A stretch of 43,783 nt of DNA, taken from Chloroflexota bacterium (GTDB lineage Bacteria; Chloroflexota; Anaerolineae; UBA1429). The stretch covers positions 1-43,783 of the forward strand of contig JAIOAW010000023.1 of NCBI GenBank assembly GCA_019873625.1, read 5' to 3'. The notes under the pieces are model-generated. The model ran no database searches, was not told where the DNA came from, and worked only from the letters and a program-made list of their open reading frames with translations. Within the stretch, counting starts at the first letter, position 1, and each line of letters opens with the position of its first letter. Positions 1 to 7,587 of this stretch are shown one piece after another. The position numbers and the translations under genes were made by a program.

Positions 1-2
1 GG

Positions 3-185
3 GAAATCGTCATCACACGAGAAGTGGCGAGCCTTGCCGAATGGGCGGCCCGCCAGGGCGCGCTCCTCTTTGGCAGTTCCGACAAGCCCGATGAGGCCTC
101 GCTCCCCACGGCGGAGTTGGCCCAAGAGGGCTATGTGCCCCTGCACCGCACCGTGATGAAGGTATGGGGAGAGAAAGTGGTGTGA
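3..185 (+). CDS. C-terminal end of an unidentified protein (partial)
   Basis: The reading frame is open from the window edge and codes for about 60 residues before a TGA stop. The tail contains the segment LLFGSSDKPDEAS followed by YVPLHRTVMKVWGE. The protein-like composition and the hairpin just beyond it support a real gene end. I do not recognise the family with certainty. Similar tails may occur in HAD-like or uncharacterised Chloroflexota proteins, but that is a vague recollection and not evidence. The start lies outside the window. Confidence 0.55.
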   Translation, partial: EIVITREVASLAEWAARQGALLFGSSDKPDEASLPTAELAQEGYVPLHRTVMKVWGEKVV

Positions 186-219
186 AAAATTCGCCCTCAC
201 GCACTTGCGTGAGGGCGAA
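185..219 (-). terminator. Rho-independent terminator between convergent genes
   Basis: A perfect 14-bp stem (TTCGCCCTCACGCA and its complement) closes a 2-nt loop. Read on the minus strand it is followed by TTTTT, so it best terminates the thuA-like gene. The plus side lacks a clean T tract. Confidence 0.8.
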
Positions 220-223
220 CCCT

Positions 224-871
224 TTACCTCTCCGCCAACGCCTTCCCCTCGGCGGCCCAAAGCATCCCCCGCGTAACCATCTCGAGAATCTGCGGGTCTT
301 GCTCGAACACTTGGGCCACGTGCCCCAGCGAGCAGTAAAACACGCGCCCCTTGCCCCACATCTTGACCCAAGTCACCGGCATCACCACGTCGCCAAAGTT
401 CGTGGTGGCCAGCACCTTGATGGCCGGGTCTATGTGCATATAGTAATGCTCCGACTTGACCTTGAAATCATGCAGGCCGCGCGTGATGGGGTGCTCGTGA
501 TCCACGATGTTCACCCAATATTCCACGCCGTCTCCGCCGGGGTGGGCCACCCACTGGCCGCCCACCATATATTGGTAATCGGTCGCCTCGCGGAAGGAAT
601 CGCCCATCCCCCCGTGGACGCCCGCCAACCCCACGCCGCTCGCCACCGCCTCGAGGAGGGGTTCGAGTTGATCGCGCTCGATTTTGCCCATCGTCCACTC
701 CATCACGATGAGGTCGAGCGCCTTGAGCGCTTCCCGGTCGCGCAGGACGTCGAGAGTATCGGCGATCTCCACCTCAAACCCGTTTTCGCGGAGCGCCTTG
801 GCCATAATCTCGGCCACCTGTTTCGGCTCATGGCCCTGCCAGCCGCCTTGGACGATCAACGCCTTTTTCAT
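224..871 (-). CDS. ThuA-like (trehalose utilisation) family protein
   Basis: This 215-residue protein has the glutamine-amidotransferase-like fold pattern of the ThuA family. It opens with KKALIVQGGWQGHEP, has GVGLAGVHGGMGDSFR in the middle, and then the HPGGDGVEYWVNIVDHEHPITRG and SEHYYMHIDP-type segments. ThuA-family proteins occur in sugar-utilisation loci, but their reaction is mostly undefined. The ATG at 871 is chosen over the GTG immediately before it because the GGAGG box would touch the GTG. A -35/-10 pair lies upstream. The gene stands alone on its strand and diverges from the kinase pair. The substrate cannot be told from the sequence. Confidence 0.85.
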   Translation of the reverse strand: MKKALIVQGGWQGHEPKQVAEIMAKALRENGFEVEIADTLDVLRDREALKALDLIVMEWTMGKIERDQLEPLLEAVASGVGLAGVHGGMGDSFREATDYQYMVGGQWVAHPGGDGVEYWVNIVDHEHPITRGLHDFKVKSEHYYMHIDPAIKVLATTNFGDVVMPVTWVKMWGKGRVFYCSLGHVAQVFEQDPQILEMVTRGMLWAAEGKALAER

Positions 872-906
872 CACGCCTCCTTATACGCCATTTGGTGTAT
901 GCCCAC

Positions 907-935
907 ACTGTAGCGCGAGGGGCGCCTCAATGCAA
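907..935 (-). promoter_or_regulatory. Predicted promoter of the thuA-like gene
   Basis: On the minus strand TTGCAT and TACAGT are separated by 17 bp. The -10 box ends about 35 nt before the start codon. Confidence 0.5.
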
Positions 936-978
936 GCGCAAAAGGGCACCGCGTTCGCGCGCGGGGCGCCTTTGGGCG

Positions 979-984
979 TATAAT
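979..984 (+). promoter_or_regulatory. Possible -10 element for the kinase pair
   Basis: A perfect TATAAT lies 38 nt before the GTG start of the first kinase. No good -35 is visible at 16-18 bp, so the promoter may rely on the -10 or on an activator. Confidence 0.4.
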
Positions 985-1022
985 CGCCTTTTGAACGCCA
1001 TCCCTAGAGGGAGCACACGAAC

Positions 1023-1655
1023 GTGAGCGCCATACCTCCTCGATCTCTTCTCGTCGGCATTGCCGGTGGAACCGCCTCGGGCAAGAGCCGCTTTGCCGCC
1101 GCCTTGGCGCAGGCCTTGGCCGAGGGCCGGCCGCCCTTGAGCGCCCAGATTATCCCTTCGGATCATTACTTTCGCAACCATGACCCGGCCGGGCCGAAAG
1201 TTACCCTCCCCTCCGGCGAGGCCTATTTCGATTACAACCACCCCGACGCGGTAGATCACGCCCGCCTTGCCGCCGACCTGGATCGCCTATCCCAAGGGGA
1301 GGGCGCGCCGGATGTGCTCATCGTGGAGGGGTTGATGATCCTCTATGCGCCCCTCATCCGCGAGCGGTTGGATTTGAGGCTCTTTATCGAACTGGAGGCC
1401 GACGAGCGCGCCCTGCGGCGCTTGGTGCGCAACCTCGGCCAAGATCCCATTGACCTCGAAAAAGGGCGTTGGATTGCGGATTACTATACCGTCTCGGCCC
1501 GCGTGGGGCACATCCGTTATGTGGAGCCTTCGCGCGTGTATGCCGACCTCATCCTGCGCGGAGACGGCGACTTTGGGCGCTTGGCGCCGATGGTGGCCGC
1601 TGTGGTGCGCGACCTGTACGCCCGAAAACGGTCAGGAGGGGAAAGCGATGGGTAA
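1023..1655 (+). CDS. Uridine kinase-like P-loop kinase, copy 1
   Basis: The 210-residue protein carries a Walker A loop GIAGGTASGKS at residues 12-22. It also has the acceptor-site segment PSDHYFRN, DYNHPDAVDHARL, a Walker B-like DVLIVEGLM, and ARVGHIRYVEPSRVYADLILRG near the end. This is the architecture of the uridine kinase/phosphoribulokinase family (Udk, about 210 residues), which phosphorylates uridine and cytidine in pyrimidine salvage. The GTG start follows GAGGGAGC. The last codons overlap the start of copy 2 by 8 bp, so the two are co-translated. True nucleoside specificity is not established; other small alcohols are acceptors in this superfamily. Confidence 0.82.
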   Translation: MSAIPPRSLLVGIAGGTASGKSRFAAALAQALAEGRPPLSAQIIPSDHYFRNHDPAGPKVTLPSGEAYFDYNHPDAVDHARLAADLDRLSQGEGAPDVLIVEGLMILYAPLIRERLDLRLFIELEADERALRRLVRNLGQDPIDLEKGRWIADYYTVSARVGHIRYVEPSRVYADLILRGDGDFGRLAPMVAAVVRDLYARKRSGGESDG

Positions 1656-2256
1656 ATCGTTCATCGTGGGCATTGCCGGGGGGTCCGCCTCGGGCAAGAG
1701 CACCTTCGCGGCAGCGCTCCAAAAGGCCCTCGTCGAGGGGCAGCCGCCCCTCACGGTGGAACTCGTGAATATGGATCGCTACTTTCTCCCGCCGGAGGCC
1801 GGCGCGCCCACCTTCATCTCGCCCTCCAGCGGCCAGGTGCGCGTAGATCGCAACCGGCCCGATTCCGCCGATAACGCCCGCCTCGTGGCAGACGTCCGCG
1901 CGCGCAGCCAGGCGGAGGATGCGCCGGATGCCATCCTCATCGAGGGGCTGATGGCGCTCTATGTGCCCGAAATCCGCGAACTCTTGGACCTGCGCCTGTT
2001 CGTAGACCTCGATGCGGATGTGCGCGCCCTGCGGCGGATGCTGCGCGGCCGTGGCCGAGGCCCCAATGACCCCTTGACGATGGAGCGCCTCATCGGGGGC
2101 ATCAACTACTACCGCGAGTCAGCGCGGGTGGGGCATCAGTTATACGTCCAACCCTCGATGGCCTATGCGGATCTCGTCATCCGCGGGGATGCAGATTTTG
2201 CGCGCACGGCGGACTTTGTGGCCGATATCGTGCGGGCGCGCCTGAAGCACCGCTAG
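1648..2256 (+). CDS. Uridine kinase-like P-loop kinase, copy 2
   Basis: This 202-residue tandem paralogue of the preceding gene has Walker A GIAGGSASGKST at residues 8-19. The segment NMDRYFLPPEAG replaces PSDHYF of copy 1. Further on are DAILIEGLMALYVPEI and ARVGHQLYVQPSMAYADLVIRG. The ATG follows AGGAGGGGAAAGCG, an excellent ribosome-binding site. The acceptor-binding region differs clearly from copy 1, so the pair may have divided specificity or may form a heteromer; both are inferences. Its stop codon overlaps the convergent small membrane protein gene by 4 bp. Confidence 0.8.
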   Translation: MGKSFIVGIAGGSASGKSTFAAALQKALVEGQPPLTVELVNMDRYFLPPEAGAPTFISPSSGQVRVDRNRPDSADNARLVADVRARSQAEDAPDAILIEGLMALYVPEIRELLDLRLFVDLDADVRALRRMLRGRGRGPNDPLTMERLIGGINYYRESARVGHQLYVQPSMAYADLVIRGDADFARTADFVADIVRARLKHR

Positions 2257-2525
2257 GCCTTGGCCGCGCGGGGTTGAAAGGCGCGCACCAGGGCCATGGC
2301 TACCCAGGCCAAGAGCGACCCCTCTACGAGGTGCACCTGGCCGAGGAGGAGCCATTCCCAGCCCAGGGCCTCGGCCACGGCTTGGCCCACGGCAAACCCC
2401 AAGAGGCTTACAAACCAATAGAGGACGAGTTCGCGCCACCTGCGCCCGAAAAGAAGGTGAAAAAGGCCCGCCCAGGCCGTGGCCACCGCAGACCCCAAAA
2501 GAAAAACCGGCGACGAGAAGAACAT
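2253..2525 (-). CDS. Small membrane protein downstream of mnmA
   Basis: The protein is 90 residues long with two or three hydrophobic segments: FFSSPVFLLGSAVATAWAG, then LVLYWFVSLLGFAVGQ, then LLAWVAMALV. It begins 12 bp after the mnmA stop on the same strand, so it is probably co-transcribed. GGAG lies about 8 nt before the ATG. I recognise no family. Its position at the end of the Fe-S/thiolation operon gives no clear functional clue. Confidence 0.6.
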   Translation of the reverse strand: MFFSSPVFLLGSAVATAWAGLFHLLFGRRWRELVLYWFVSLLGFAVGQAVAEALGWEWLLLGQVHLVEGSLLAWVAMALVRAFQPRAAKA

Positions 2526-2537
2526 CCTCTGCGCTCC

Positions 2538-3626
2538 TTATGGTGTGGCTGGCTCGGCGTTCGCCGGGATGGGCCGGACGATGATTCCCCCGCCGAGGAC
2601 GCGCTCCCCCTGGTAGAGCACTACGGCCTGGCCCGGCGTAATATCGCGTAGGGGCTGGGTAAAAAAGATCTGCGCTCGACCATCGCCGCTATCATAGACG
2701 CGCGCCGGCACCCTTGGGGCCTTGTAACGGATTTTCGCCTCCACCATAGTCCCCTGGGGCGGCGCCTCGCCGCTGACATAGGTCATCTCTTCGGCGAGGA
2801 GGGCGCTCTCTCCCAATGCCTCGTCATAGCCCACGATGAGGGCGTTGCGCGCAGCATCCAGGGCCAATACATAGAGCGGCCTCGGCGCCGAAAGGCCCAA
2901 CCCCTCGCGCTGGCCCACCGTATAGAAGGGGAGGCCGCGATGCTCCCCCAAAAGGCGCCCTTCGACATCGTAAATGGGGCCTGGCCGGATGCTCTCCGGC
3001 AGGTGCTCGGCCACAAAGCGGCGGTAATCGCCCCCTGGCAAGAAGCAAATATCCTGGCTTTCGGGGCGGTCGGCCACGGGGAGGCCGCGCTCTTGGGCAT
3101 AGGCGCGCACCTCTTCTTTGGTCCACTCGCCCAAGGGGAAGAGGAGATGGGCCAAATCTTCCTGCCCCAGCGCGTAGAGAAAATACGACTGGTCTTTTTT
3201 CGCATCGCGCCCGCAGAGGAGGGCATAACGCCCCTCCTCGCGGATTAGGCGCGCATAATGGCCCGTGGCCAAATACTTGGCCCCCTGCGCCTTGGCCCAG
3301 CCCCACAGGAGGCCGAACTTGATGCGGCGATTGCAGCGCACGCAGGGGTTCGGCGTGCGTGCGCGGGCATACTCCTGCAAAAAATAGTGGACGACTTCCC
3401 GGTAAAAGGCCTCTGCCAAATCCACCACATAGTGAGAGATGCCCAACCGCGCGCACACGGCCCGCGCGCTCTCCACCGCATCGGGCCGAGAAGGGTCCTC
3501 CGCCGGGCCTTCCCTCCAGAGGCGCATCGTCACGCCCCAAACGGCATATCCCCGTTCTTTGAGGAGGGCCGCCGCGACGGAACTATCCACCCCGCCGCTC
3601 ATAGCCACGGCCACGGGACTAGGCAT
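2538..3626 (-). CDS. mnmA: tRNA-specific 2-thiouridylase MnmA
   Basis: MnmA adenylates and thiolates U34 in tRNAs for Lys, Glu and Gln. The 362-residue protein has the PP-loop SGGVDSS at residues 10-16, the first catalytic Cys in NPCVRCNRRIKFG, ATGHYARL, the second Cys in SQDICFLPGGDYRRF, and a C-terminal barrel with YTVGQREGLG. The internal ATG at 3626 overlaps the iscU stop and has AAGGGA upstream; an in-frame ATG 21 nt earlier has no ribosome-binding site. The sulfur donor is expected to be the cysteine desulfurase encoded two genes upstream, which fits this operon. Length and motifs are typical. Confidence 0.95.
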   Translation of the reverse strand: MPSPVAVAMSGGVDSSVAAALLKERGYAVWGVTMRLWREGPAEDPSRPDAVESARAVCARLGISHYVVDLAEAFYREVVHYFLQEYARARTPNPCVRCNRRIKFGLLWGWAKAQGAKYLATGHYARLIREEGRYALLCGRDAKKDQSYFLYALGQEDLAHLLFPLGEWTKEEVRAYAQERGLPVADRPESQDICFLPGGDYRRFVAEHLPESIRPGPIYDVEGRLLGEHRGLPFYTVGQREGLGLSAPRPLYVLALDAARNALIVGYDEALGESALLAEEMTYVSGEAPPQGTMVEAKIRYKAPRVPARVYDSGDGRAQIFFTQPLRDITPGQAVVLYQGERVLGGGIIVRPIPANAEPATP

Positions 3627-4032
3627 CGTTCCCTTGGGCGGCGGCATCGGCTATAGAGGGGCGCGCCTCCGGGTGCCGCTTGAAATAATCCTCCAGAGCG
3701 GCGTGAAGGGCGCTGATGGCCAAGACGGAACAGTGCAATTTCGGCTCGGGCAAGCCCAGTTCCTCGGCGATCTGCTCATCGGTGATTTGAGCGGCCTCGG
3801 CAATCGTCTTGCCCTTGATCCATTCCGAGGCGAGCGAACTGCTGGCGATGGCGGCCGCACAGCCGAAGGTGCGGAACTTGATATCCGCGATGCGGTCTCC
3901 CTCGATGCGCAAATAGATTTCCATCATATCGCCGCAGACGGAACTCTCCACCTGGGCATAGCCGTCGGGGTTCTCGATGACCCCCACGTTGCGGGGGTTC
4001 ATAAAGTGTTCGATGACGATCTCTTTGTACAT
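3619..4032 (-). CDS. iscU: Fe-S cluster scaffold protein IscU
   Basis: IscU is the scaffold on which the desulfurase and iron build Fe-S clusters. The 137-residue protein has the three expected cysteines: C33 in VCGDMM, C58 in FGCAAA and C101 in LHCSVLA, plus D35. GGAGG stands 4 nt before the ATG. It lies 38 bp after iscS and overlaps mnmA. The C-terminus is slightly extended (HPEARPSIADAAAQ). No HscA/HscB or ferredoxin genes accompany it here, so the operon is closer to the minimal NifS/NifU type than to the full isc operon. Confidence 0.95.
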   Translation of the reverse strand: MYKEIVIEHFMNPRNVGVIENPDGYAQVESSVCGDMMEIYLRIEGDRIADIKFRTFGCAAAIASSSLASEWIKGKTIAEAAQITDEQIAEELGLPEPKLHCSVLAISALHAALEDYFKRHPEARPSIADAAAQGNDA

Positions 4033-4070
4033 CTATCCTCCACGGCGAGGCGCGCCCGCCAAAATGGGAA

Positions 4071-5255
4071 TCAACGCAAGGCGGCGTCGGGGCATATCGG
4101 CGAGAATTCGCGCAGTTTCTCGATGATGGGCGGCAACACGCGGAGGACGTATTCGACATCCTCTTCGGTGTTTTCGCGCCCCAGCGAGAGGCGCAGGCTC
4201 CCCAAGGCCTGGCGGCCGGTGATGCCCATCGCTTCCAGCACGGGCGAGGGGCCGCTTTCGCTGGAGGCACAGGCCGAACCGGTGCTCGCGGCCACGTTGG
4301 CCCGGTCGAGATACATCAAAATGGCCTCGCCATCTACTCCGCCAAAGACGAAACTGGCGTGCCCCGGCAGGCGCTGGGTGCGGTGCCCCGTCAACCGCGC
4401 CCCAGGGATGCGCTCCAGGACGCCCTCGATGAGCCGATCGCGCAACCTCTGGAGGCGCGGTGCCTCTTCATCCAGCGAGGCATAGGCCAACTCGAGCGCC
4501 TTGGCCATCCCGACGATGTAGGGCACGTTTTCCGTCCCCGCGCGGCGATGAAACTCCTGGCCGCCGCCCGTTTGGGTGGGCAAAAGGGGCGTGCCCTCGC
4601 GCACATAGAGCGCGCCCACCCCCTTGGGCGCATAGAACTTGTGGCCCGAAAGGGAGAGGAGGTCCACGTGGAGGGCGTCCACGTCAATGGGGAGTTGGCC
4701 GCCGGCCTGCACGGCATCCGTATGGAAGGGGATGCCCCGCTCGCGGGCGATCTGGCCGATTTCGGCGATTGGCTCGATGGTGCCTACCTCGTTATTGGCG
4801 TACATCACCGAGATGAGGATCGTCTCATCGGTGATGGCGCGCGCCACATCCTCCGGGTCCACCAGGCCGTCGCGATCCACCGGCACGTAGGTGATGCGAA
4901 ACCCGAACTCCCTTTCCAACTGCTCGCAGGTATGCGTGACGGCGTGGTGCTCGATGGGCGTGGTGATGATGTGGCGCCCCTTGTGGCGGCTGGCCCAGGC
5001 CACGCCGCGCAGGGCCAAATTGTCGCTCTCGGTGCCGCAACTCGTAAAGAGGATTTCCTTGGGGCGCGCCCCGATGAGTTCGGCAATCGTTTGCCTTGCC
5101 GCCTCGATGGCCGCGCGCGCCTCCGCTCCCAGGCGGTACACGCTGGAGGGGTTCCCATAGCGTTCGGTGAAATAGGGCAGCATCGCCTCCACCACGCGGG
5201 GGTCCACCGGCGTGGTGGCCGAATGATCCATATAGATGACTCGCCTTGTGCTCAT
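4071..5255 (-). CDS. iscS: Cysteine desulfurase IscS/NifS
   Basis: This PLP enzyme converts cysteine to alanine and carries the persulfide sulfur. The 394-residue protein begins with YMDHSATTPVDP. It has GTESDNLAL for PLP phosphate binding, the PLP lysine in SGHKFYAPKG, GGGQEFHRRAGTENV, and the catalytic cysteine near residue 328 in TGSACASSESGPS. GAGGAG precedes the ATG. Neighbours define its partners: cysE upstream makes the cysteine precursor, iscU downstream accepts sulfur for clusters, and mnmA uses it for tRNA. It may also supply sulfur for molybdopterin made by the adjacent operon (inference). Confidence 0.96.
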   Translation of the reverse strand: MSTRRVIYMDHSATTPVDPRVVEAMLPYFTERYGNPSSVYRLGAEARAAIEAARQTIAELIGARPKEILFTSCGTESDNLALRGVAWASRHKGRHIITTPIEHHAVTHTCEQLEREFGFRITYVPVDRDGLVDPEDVARAITDETILISVMYANNEVGTIEPIAEIGQIARERGIPFHTDAVQAGGQLPIDVDALHVDLLSLSGHKFYAPKGVGALYVREGTPLLPTQTGGGQEFHRRAGTENVPYIVGMAKALELAYASLDEEAPRLQRLRDRLIEGVLERIPGARLTGHRTQRLPGHASFVFGGVDGEAILMYLDRANVAASTGSACASSESGPSPVLEAMGITGRQALGSLRLSLGRENTEEDVEYVLRVLPPIIEKLREFSPICPDAALR

Positions 5256-5279
5256 CGTCTCCTCGGCTGAGAATCGGCT

Positions 5280-5996
5280 TCACCCGCCGGCCGAATCCTG
5301 CGCATCGAGAGAAGGGGCGGTTACCTCGCGTGCGCACTGCTCTTGCAGGGCGCGCCGCAGGGCGGCGATCTCCTCTTCAATCTCTTGAAAGCGCGCTTCC
5401 ACCTGGCGGAAGGCATCGGCGAACGGATCCGGCAGGCGGTCATGATCCAACAGGAAACTGGGGGCCTGGTGGAGGTGTGGGCCACGCACTATGCGCGCTG
5501 GAACTCCCACGGCCGTCGAATCGGGCGGCACCGAGCGGATGACCACCGCCCCCGAACCGATGCGCGCGTTATCTCCAATGGTAATCGGCCCCAAGATCAC
5601 GGCGTTAGAACCGATGACGACCCCATTGCCCACGGTGGGGTGGCGCTTCCCCTTGCTGAGCGAGGTGCCCCCTAAGACGGCGCCTTTATACATCAGCACG
5701 TCATCGCCGATTTCCGCTGTCTCGCCGATGACGATGCCCATCCCGTGGTCAATGAAAAAGCGCCGGCCGATCTTGGCGCCGGGGTGAATCTCGATGCCCG
5801 TGAGAAAGCGGTTGATGTGCGAAAGGAACCGCGCCAGCCAGTAGAACTTGTGCCGCCACAGCCAATGGGCGATGCGGTGCATCCAGATGGCATGCAACCC
5901 CGGGTAGCACGTGATCGCCTCCCACCAGGTGCGGCTGGCCGGGTCTTTATCGAATACGGTGCGGATATCTTCGCGGAGGATCTCCCAAAACGTCAT
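5280..5996 (-). CDS. cysE: Serine O-acetyltransferase CysE
   Basis: CysE acetylates serine to O-acetylserine, the first step of cysteine synthesis. The roughly 238-residue protein has the short helical N-terminus ([19 protein letters not shown]) and then left-handed beta-helix hexapeptide repeats. These contain [44 protein letters not shown] and GVPARIVRG. The catalytic His-Asp pairs HPGA and DHGMG are present. A predicted coiled tail ([22 protein letters not shown]) follows the repeats. An upstream GTG would add 5 residues but lacks a ribosome-binding site. It lies between the Rrf2 regulator and iscS, linking cysteine supply to sulfur mobilisation. Confidence 0.93.
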   Translation of the reverse strand: MTFWEILREDIRTVFDKDPASRTWWEAITCYPGLHAIWMHRIAHWLWRHKFYWLARFLSHINRFLTGIEIHPGAKIGRRFFIDHGMGIVIGETAEIGDDVLMYKGAVLGGTSLSKGKRHPTVGNGVVIGSNAVILGPITIGDNARIGSGAVVIRSVPPDSTAVGVPARIVRGPHLHQAPSFLLDHDRLPDPFADAFRQVEARFQEIEEEIAALRRALQEQCAREVTAPSLDAQDSAGG

Positions 5997-6011
5997 CGCG
6001 CCCTTTCTCAC

Positions 6012-6419
6012 TCAGCGTTTTTGGATGACATCGGCCAGGGTCATCGTATCGAGCGTCTGGCTCAAAACGGCGGCCACGTGCTCCCACACGCTGCGCGTGG
6101 CACAGATGGCCTCGCGGTTACAGCGAGGGCCGCCTTTGACCAAACAGCCGATGGGCAAGAGATCCCCCTCCACAGCGGTCAACACCTCGCTCACGCGGAT
6201 GCGCGCCGGCTCGCGCGTGAGGTAATATCCGCCGTGCGCGCCGCGCATACTTGCCACCAACCCGGCCCGGCGCAAGAGGGCCGTCACGCGCTCCAGGTAA
6301 GCCAAAGGCAGGCCCTGCGCGGCGGCCACCTCGCTGAGCGCGGCGGGGCCATCCCCATAGCGGCGGGCGAATTCGGCCATTGCCAAAAGGGCCGTGCGTT
6401 CTTTCGAAGTGAGCCTCAT
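6012..6419 (-). CDS. Rrf2-family regulator (IscR-like)
   Basis: Rrf2 proteins are winged-helix repressors that sense Fe-S clusters, cysteine supply or nitric oxide. The 135-residue protein begins MRLTSKERTALLAMAEFA. It has a recognition helix region (GLPLAYLERVTALLRRAGLV), the wing SMRGAHGGYYLTR, and three cysteines C92, C100 and C106, close to the three cluster-ligand cysteines of IscR. A longer reading with a TTG start is rejected because that TTG is the -35 box of the promoter. It heads the cysE-iscS-iscU-mnmA operon and has a palindromic operator directly upstream, so autoregulation is very likely. It could be a CymR-like cysteine sensor instead. Confidence 0.93.
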   Translation of the reverse strand: MRLTSKERTALLAMAEFARRYGDGPAALSEVAAAQGLPLAYLERVTALLRRAGLVASMRGAHGGYYLTREPARIRVSEVLTAVEGDLLPIGCLVKGGPRCNREAICATRSVWEHVAAVLSQTLDTMTLADVIQKR

Positions 6420-6425
6420 CGCGAG

Positions 6426-6449
6426 AATTCCGACTGAGAAGTCGGAATT
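6426..6449 (-). promoter_or_regulatory. Palindromic operator of the Rrf2 operon
   Basis: Perfect 10-bp arms AATTCCGACT and AGTCGGAATT flank a 4-nt spacer. It sits between the -10 box and the start codon, over the expected transcription start. The GACT...AGTC core resembles IscR-type half-sites. Confidence 0.8.
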
Positions 6450-6450
6450 A

Positions 6451-6479
6451 AGGATAGCATTATCTTGCGAGCTTGTCAA
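6451..6479 (-). promoter_or_regulatory. Promoter of the Rrf2-cysE-iscS-iscU-mnmA operon
   Basis: A consensus TTGACA and a TATCCT -10 are separated by 17 bp. The operator begins 1 bp downstream of the -10 box. Confidence 0.85.
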
Positions 6480-6645
6480 TTGACGCTTGTTCTTGCGCCA
6501 ACGGATCTTTACCGGCTGAAGGGGGCTTTCGAGCGACCTCTACGAGGCGGGCAATATGCGCACGAAGATGCTCATCTCCCCTCTGCGATACCCCTCGCTC
6601 CAGGCCCGCGACCCGGAACCTGATTACGATCCCCTCGTCGCGCAT
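6460..6645 (-). CDS. Doubtful 61-codon ORF coupled to the MOSC gene
   Basis: The ATG shares a base with the MOSC stop (TGATG), a classic coupling arrangement, and the frame runs 61 codons. However, its 3' end covers the -35 box and spacer of the Rrf2 promoter, the product shows no recognisable motif (it lacks the C-terminal GG of MoaD), and it is Arg-rich as random frames in such DNA are. It fills the 165-bp gap between the two operons. I list it only as possible. Confidence 0.2.
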   Translation of the reverse strand: MRDEGIVIRFRVAGLERGVSQRGDEHLRAHIARLVEVARKPPSAGKDPLAQEQASIDKLAR

Positions 6646-7103
6646 CACACGCTGCCATCACCCAGGATTTCGATTGGGTCGCCGGCTCGCACGACGCCCG
6701 GCTCCAGCACCCGGACAAAGATCCCCTCGCGCGGCATAACGCAATCTCCCGCCGCCTGGTAGATGGCGCATTTCGTATGGCACCCTTTGCCGATTTGCGT
6801 CACCTCCACGAGGGCCGTGCCCAGGCGCAGGCGCGTGCCGATGGGCAGGGTATAGAGTTCCAGCCCCTCGGTGGTGATATTTTCGGCAAAACTGCCGGGG
6901 TGAACGTTCAGCCCTTTGGCGCGCATCTTTTCGATGCTCTCGATGGCCAAAAGGCTCACTTGGCGGTGCCAGGCGCCCGCATGGGCGTCTCCTTCCAGGC
7001 CCCATTGGGCCTGCAGAATGCCCTCGGCGATGGGCTTTTTGGGGATGCCCGTCCGATCGCTGATGCAAACGGCCACGACCTTACCCGTGCGTTGGGGCTT
7101 CAT
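6645..7103 (-). CDS. MOSC-domain protein
   Basis: MOSC domains (molybdenum cofactor sulfurase C-terminal) bind molybdopterin cofactors and may handle sulfur transfer or cofactor delivery. The 152-residue protein contains [51 protein letters not shown], and the key cysteine region [13 protein letters not shown]. The ATG at 7103 has GGAGGACG upstream and overlaps the end of moaC by 23 bp. It is the last clear gene of the Moco operon. Small stand-alone MOSC proteins of this size are common next to moaC and mog in anaerobes; the exact role is unknown. Confidence 0.9.
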   Translation of the reverse strand: MKPQRTGKVVAVCISDRTGIPKKPIAEGILQAQWGLEGDAHAGAWHRQVSLLAIESIEKMRAKGLNVHPGSFAENITTEGLELYTLPIGTRLRLGTALVEVTQIGKGCHTKCAIYQAAGDCVMPREGIFVRVLEPGVVRAGDPIEILGDGSV

Positions 7104-7584
7104 CGTCCTCCTCCAAGATGATTTCGCCGTTCTTGCCGCCCGTTTTACGCACCAGGCGGATGTTCCCAATGCGCATAGCGCGGTCCACCGCCTTGCACAT
7201 ATCATAGATGGTCAGCGCCGCCACGCTCACCGCCGTGAGGGCCTCCATTTCCACGCCGGTAACGCCCGTGGAGCGCACCCGCGCCGTGATAGCGACTGCC
7301 GAGCGCGCTTCGTCGAAGGCGAAATCCACCGCGATGGCGCTGAGCGCCAGGGGATGGCAAAGAGGGATGAGTTCCGCCGTGCGCTTGGCGGCCATAATCC
7401 CCGCGATGCGCGCCACGGCGAGCACATCGCCTTTGGGCAGGCCCCCTTGCTGGATGAGCGCCAACGTCTCGGGGCGCATCAGGATTTCTCCGGCGGCCAC
7501 CGCCTCGCGTTCGGTGGCCCCCTTGCCGCTCACATCCACCATCTGGGCGCGGCCCTGTTCATCGAGATGGGTTAGGTGCGGCAT
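7081..7584 (-). CDS. moaC: Cyclic pyranopterin monophosphate synthase MoaC
   Basis: MoaC turns the MoaA product into cyclic pyranopterin monophosphate, the first stable Moco precursor. The 167-residue protein has the family hallmarks [43 protein letters not shown] and the conserved terminal lysine region VRKTGGKNG. It begins 3 bp after moaA with GGGGGTGA upstream. Length and residues are typical. Confidence 0.96.
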   Translation of the reverse strand: MPHLTHLDEQGRAQMVDVSGKGATEREAVAAGEILMRPETLALIQQGGLPKGDVLAVARIAGIMAAKRTAELIPLCHPLALSAIAVDFAFDEARSAVAITARVRSTGVTGVEMEALTAVSVAALTIYDMCKAVDRAMRIGNIRLVRKTGGKNGEIILEEDDEAPTHG

Positions 7585-7587
7585 CGT

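Noticed and set aside
6420-6479. A TTG start giving the Rrf2 regulator 20 more residues
   Set aside because: The TTG is the -35 box of a consensus promoter and the extra codons cover the operator; the ATG at 6419 matches the family start.
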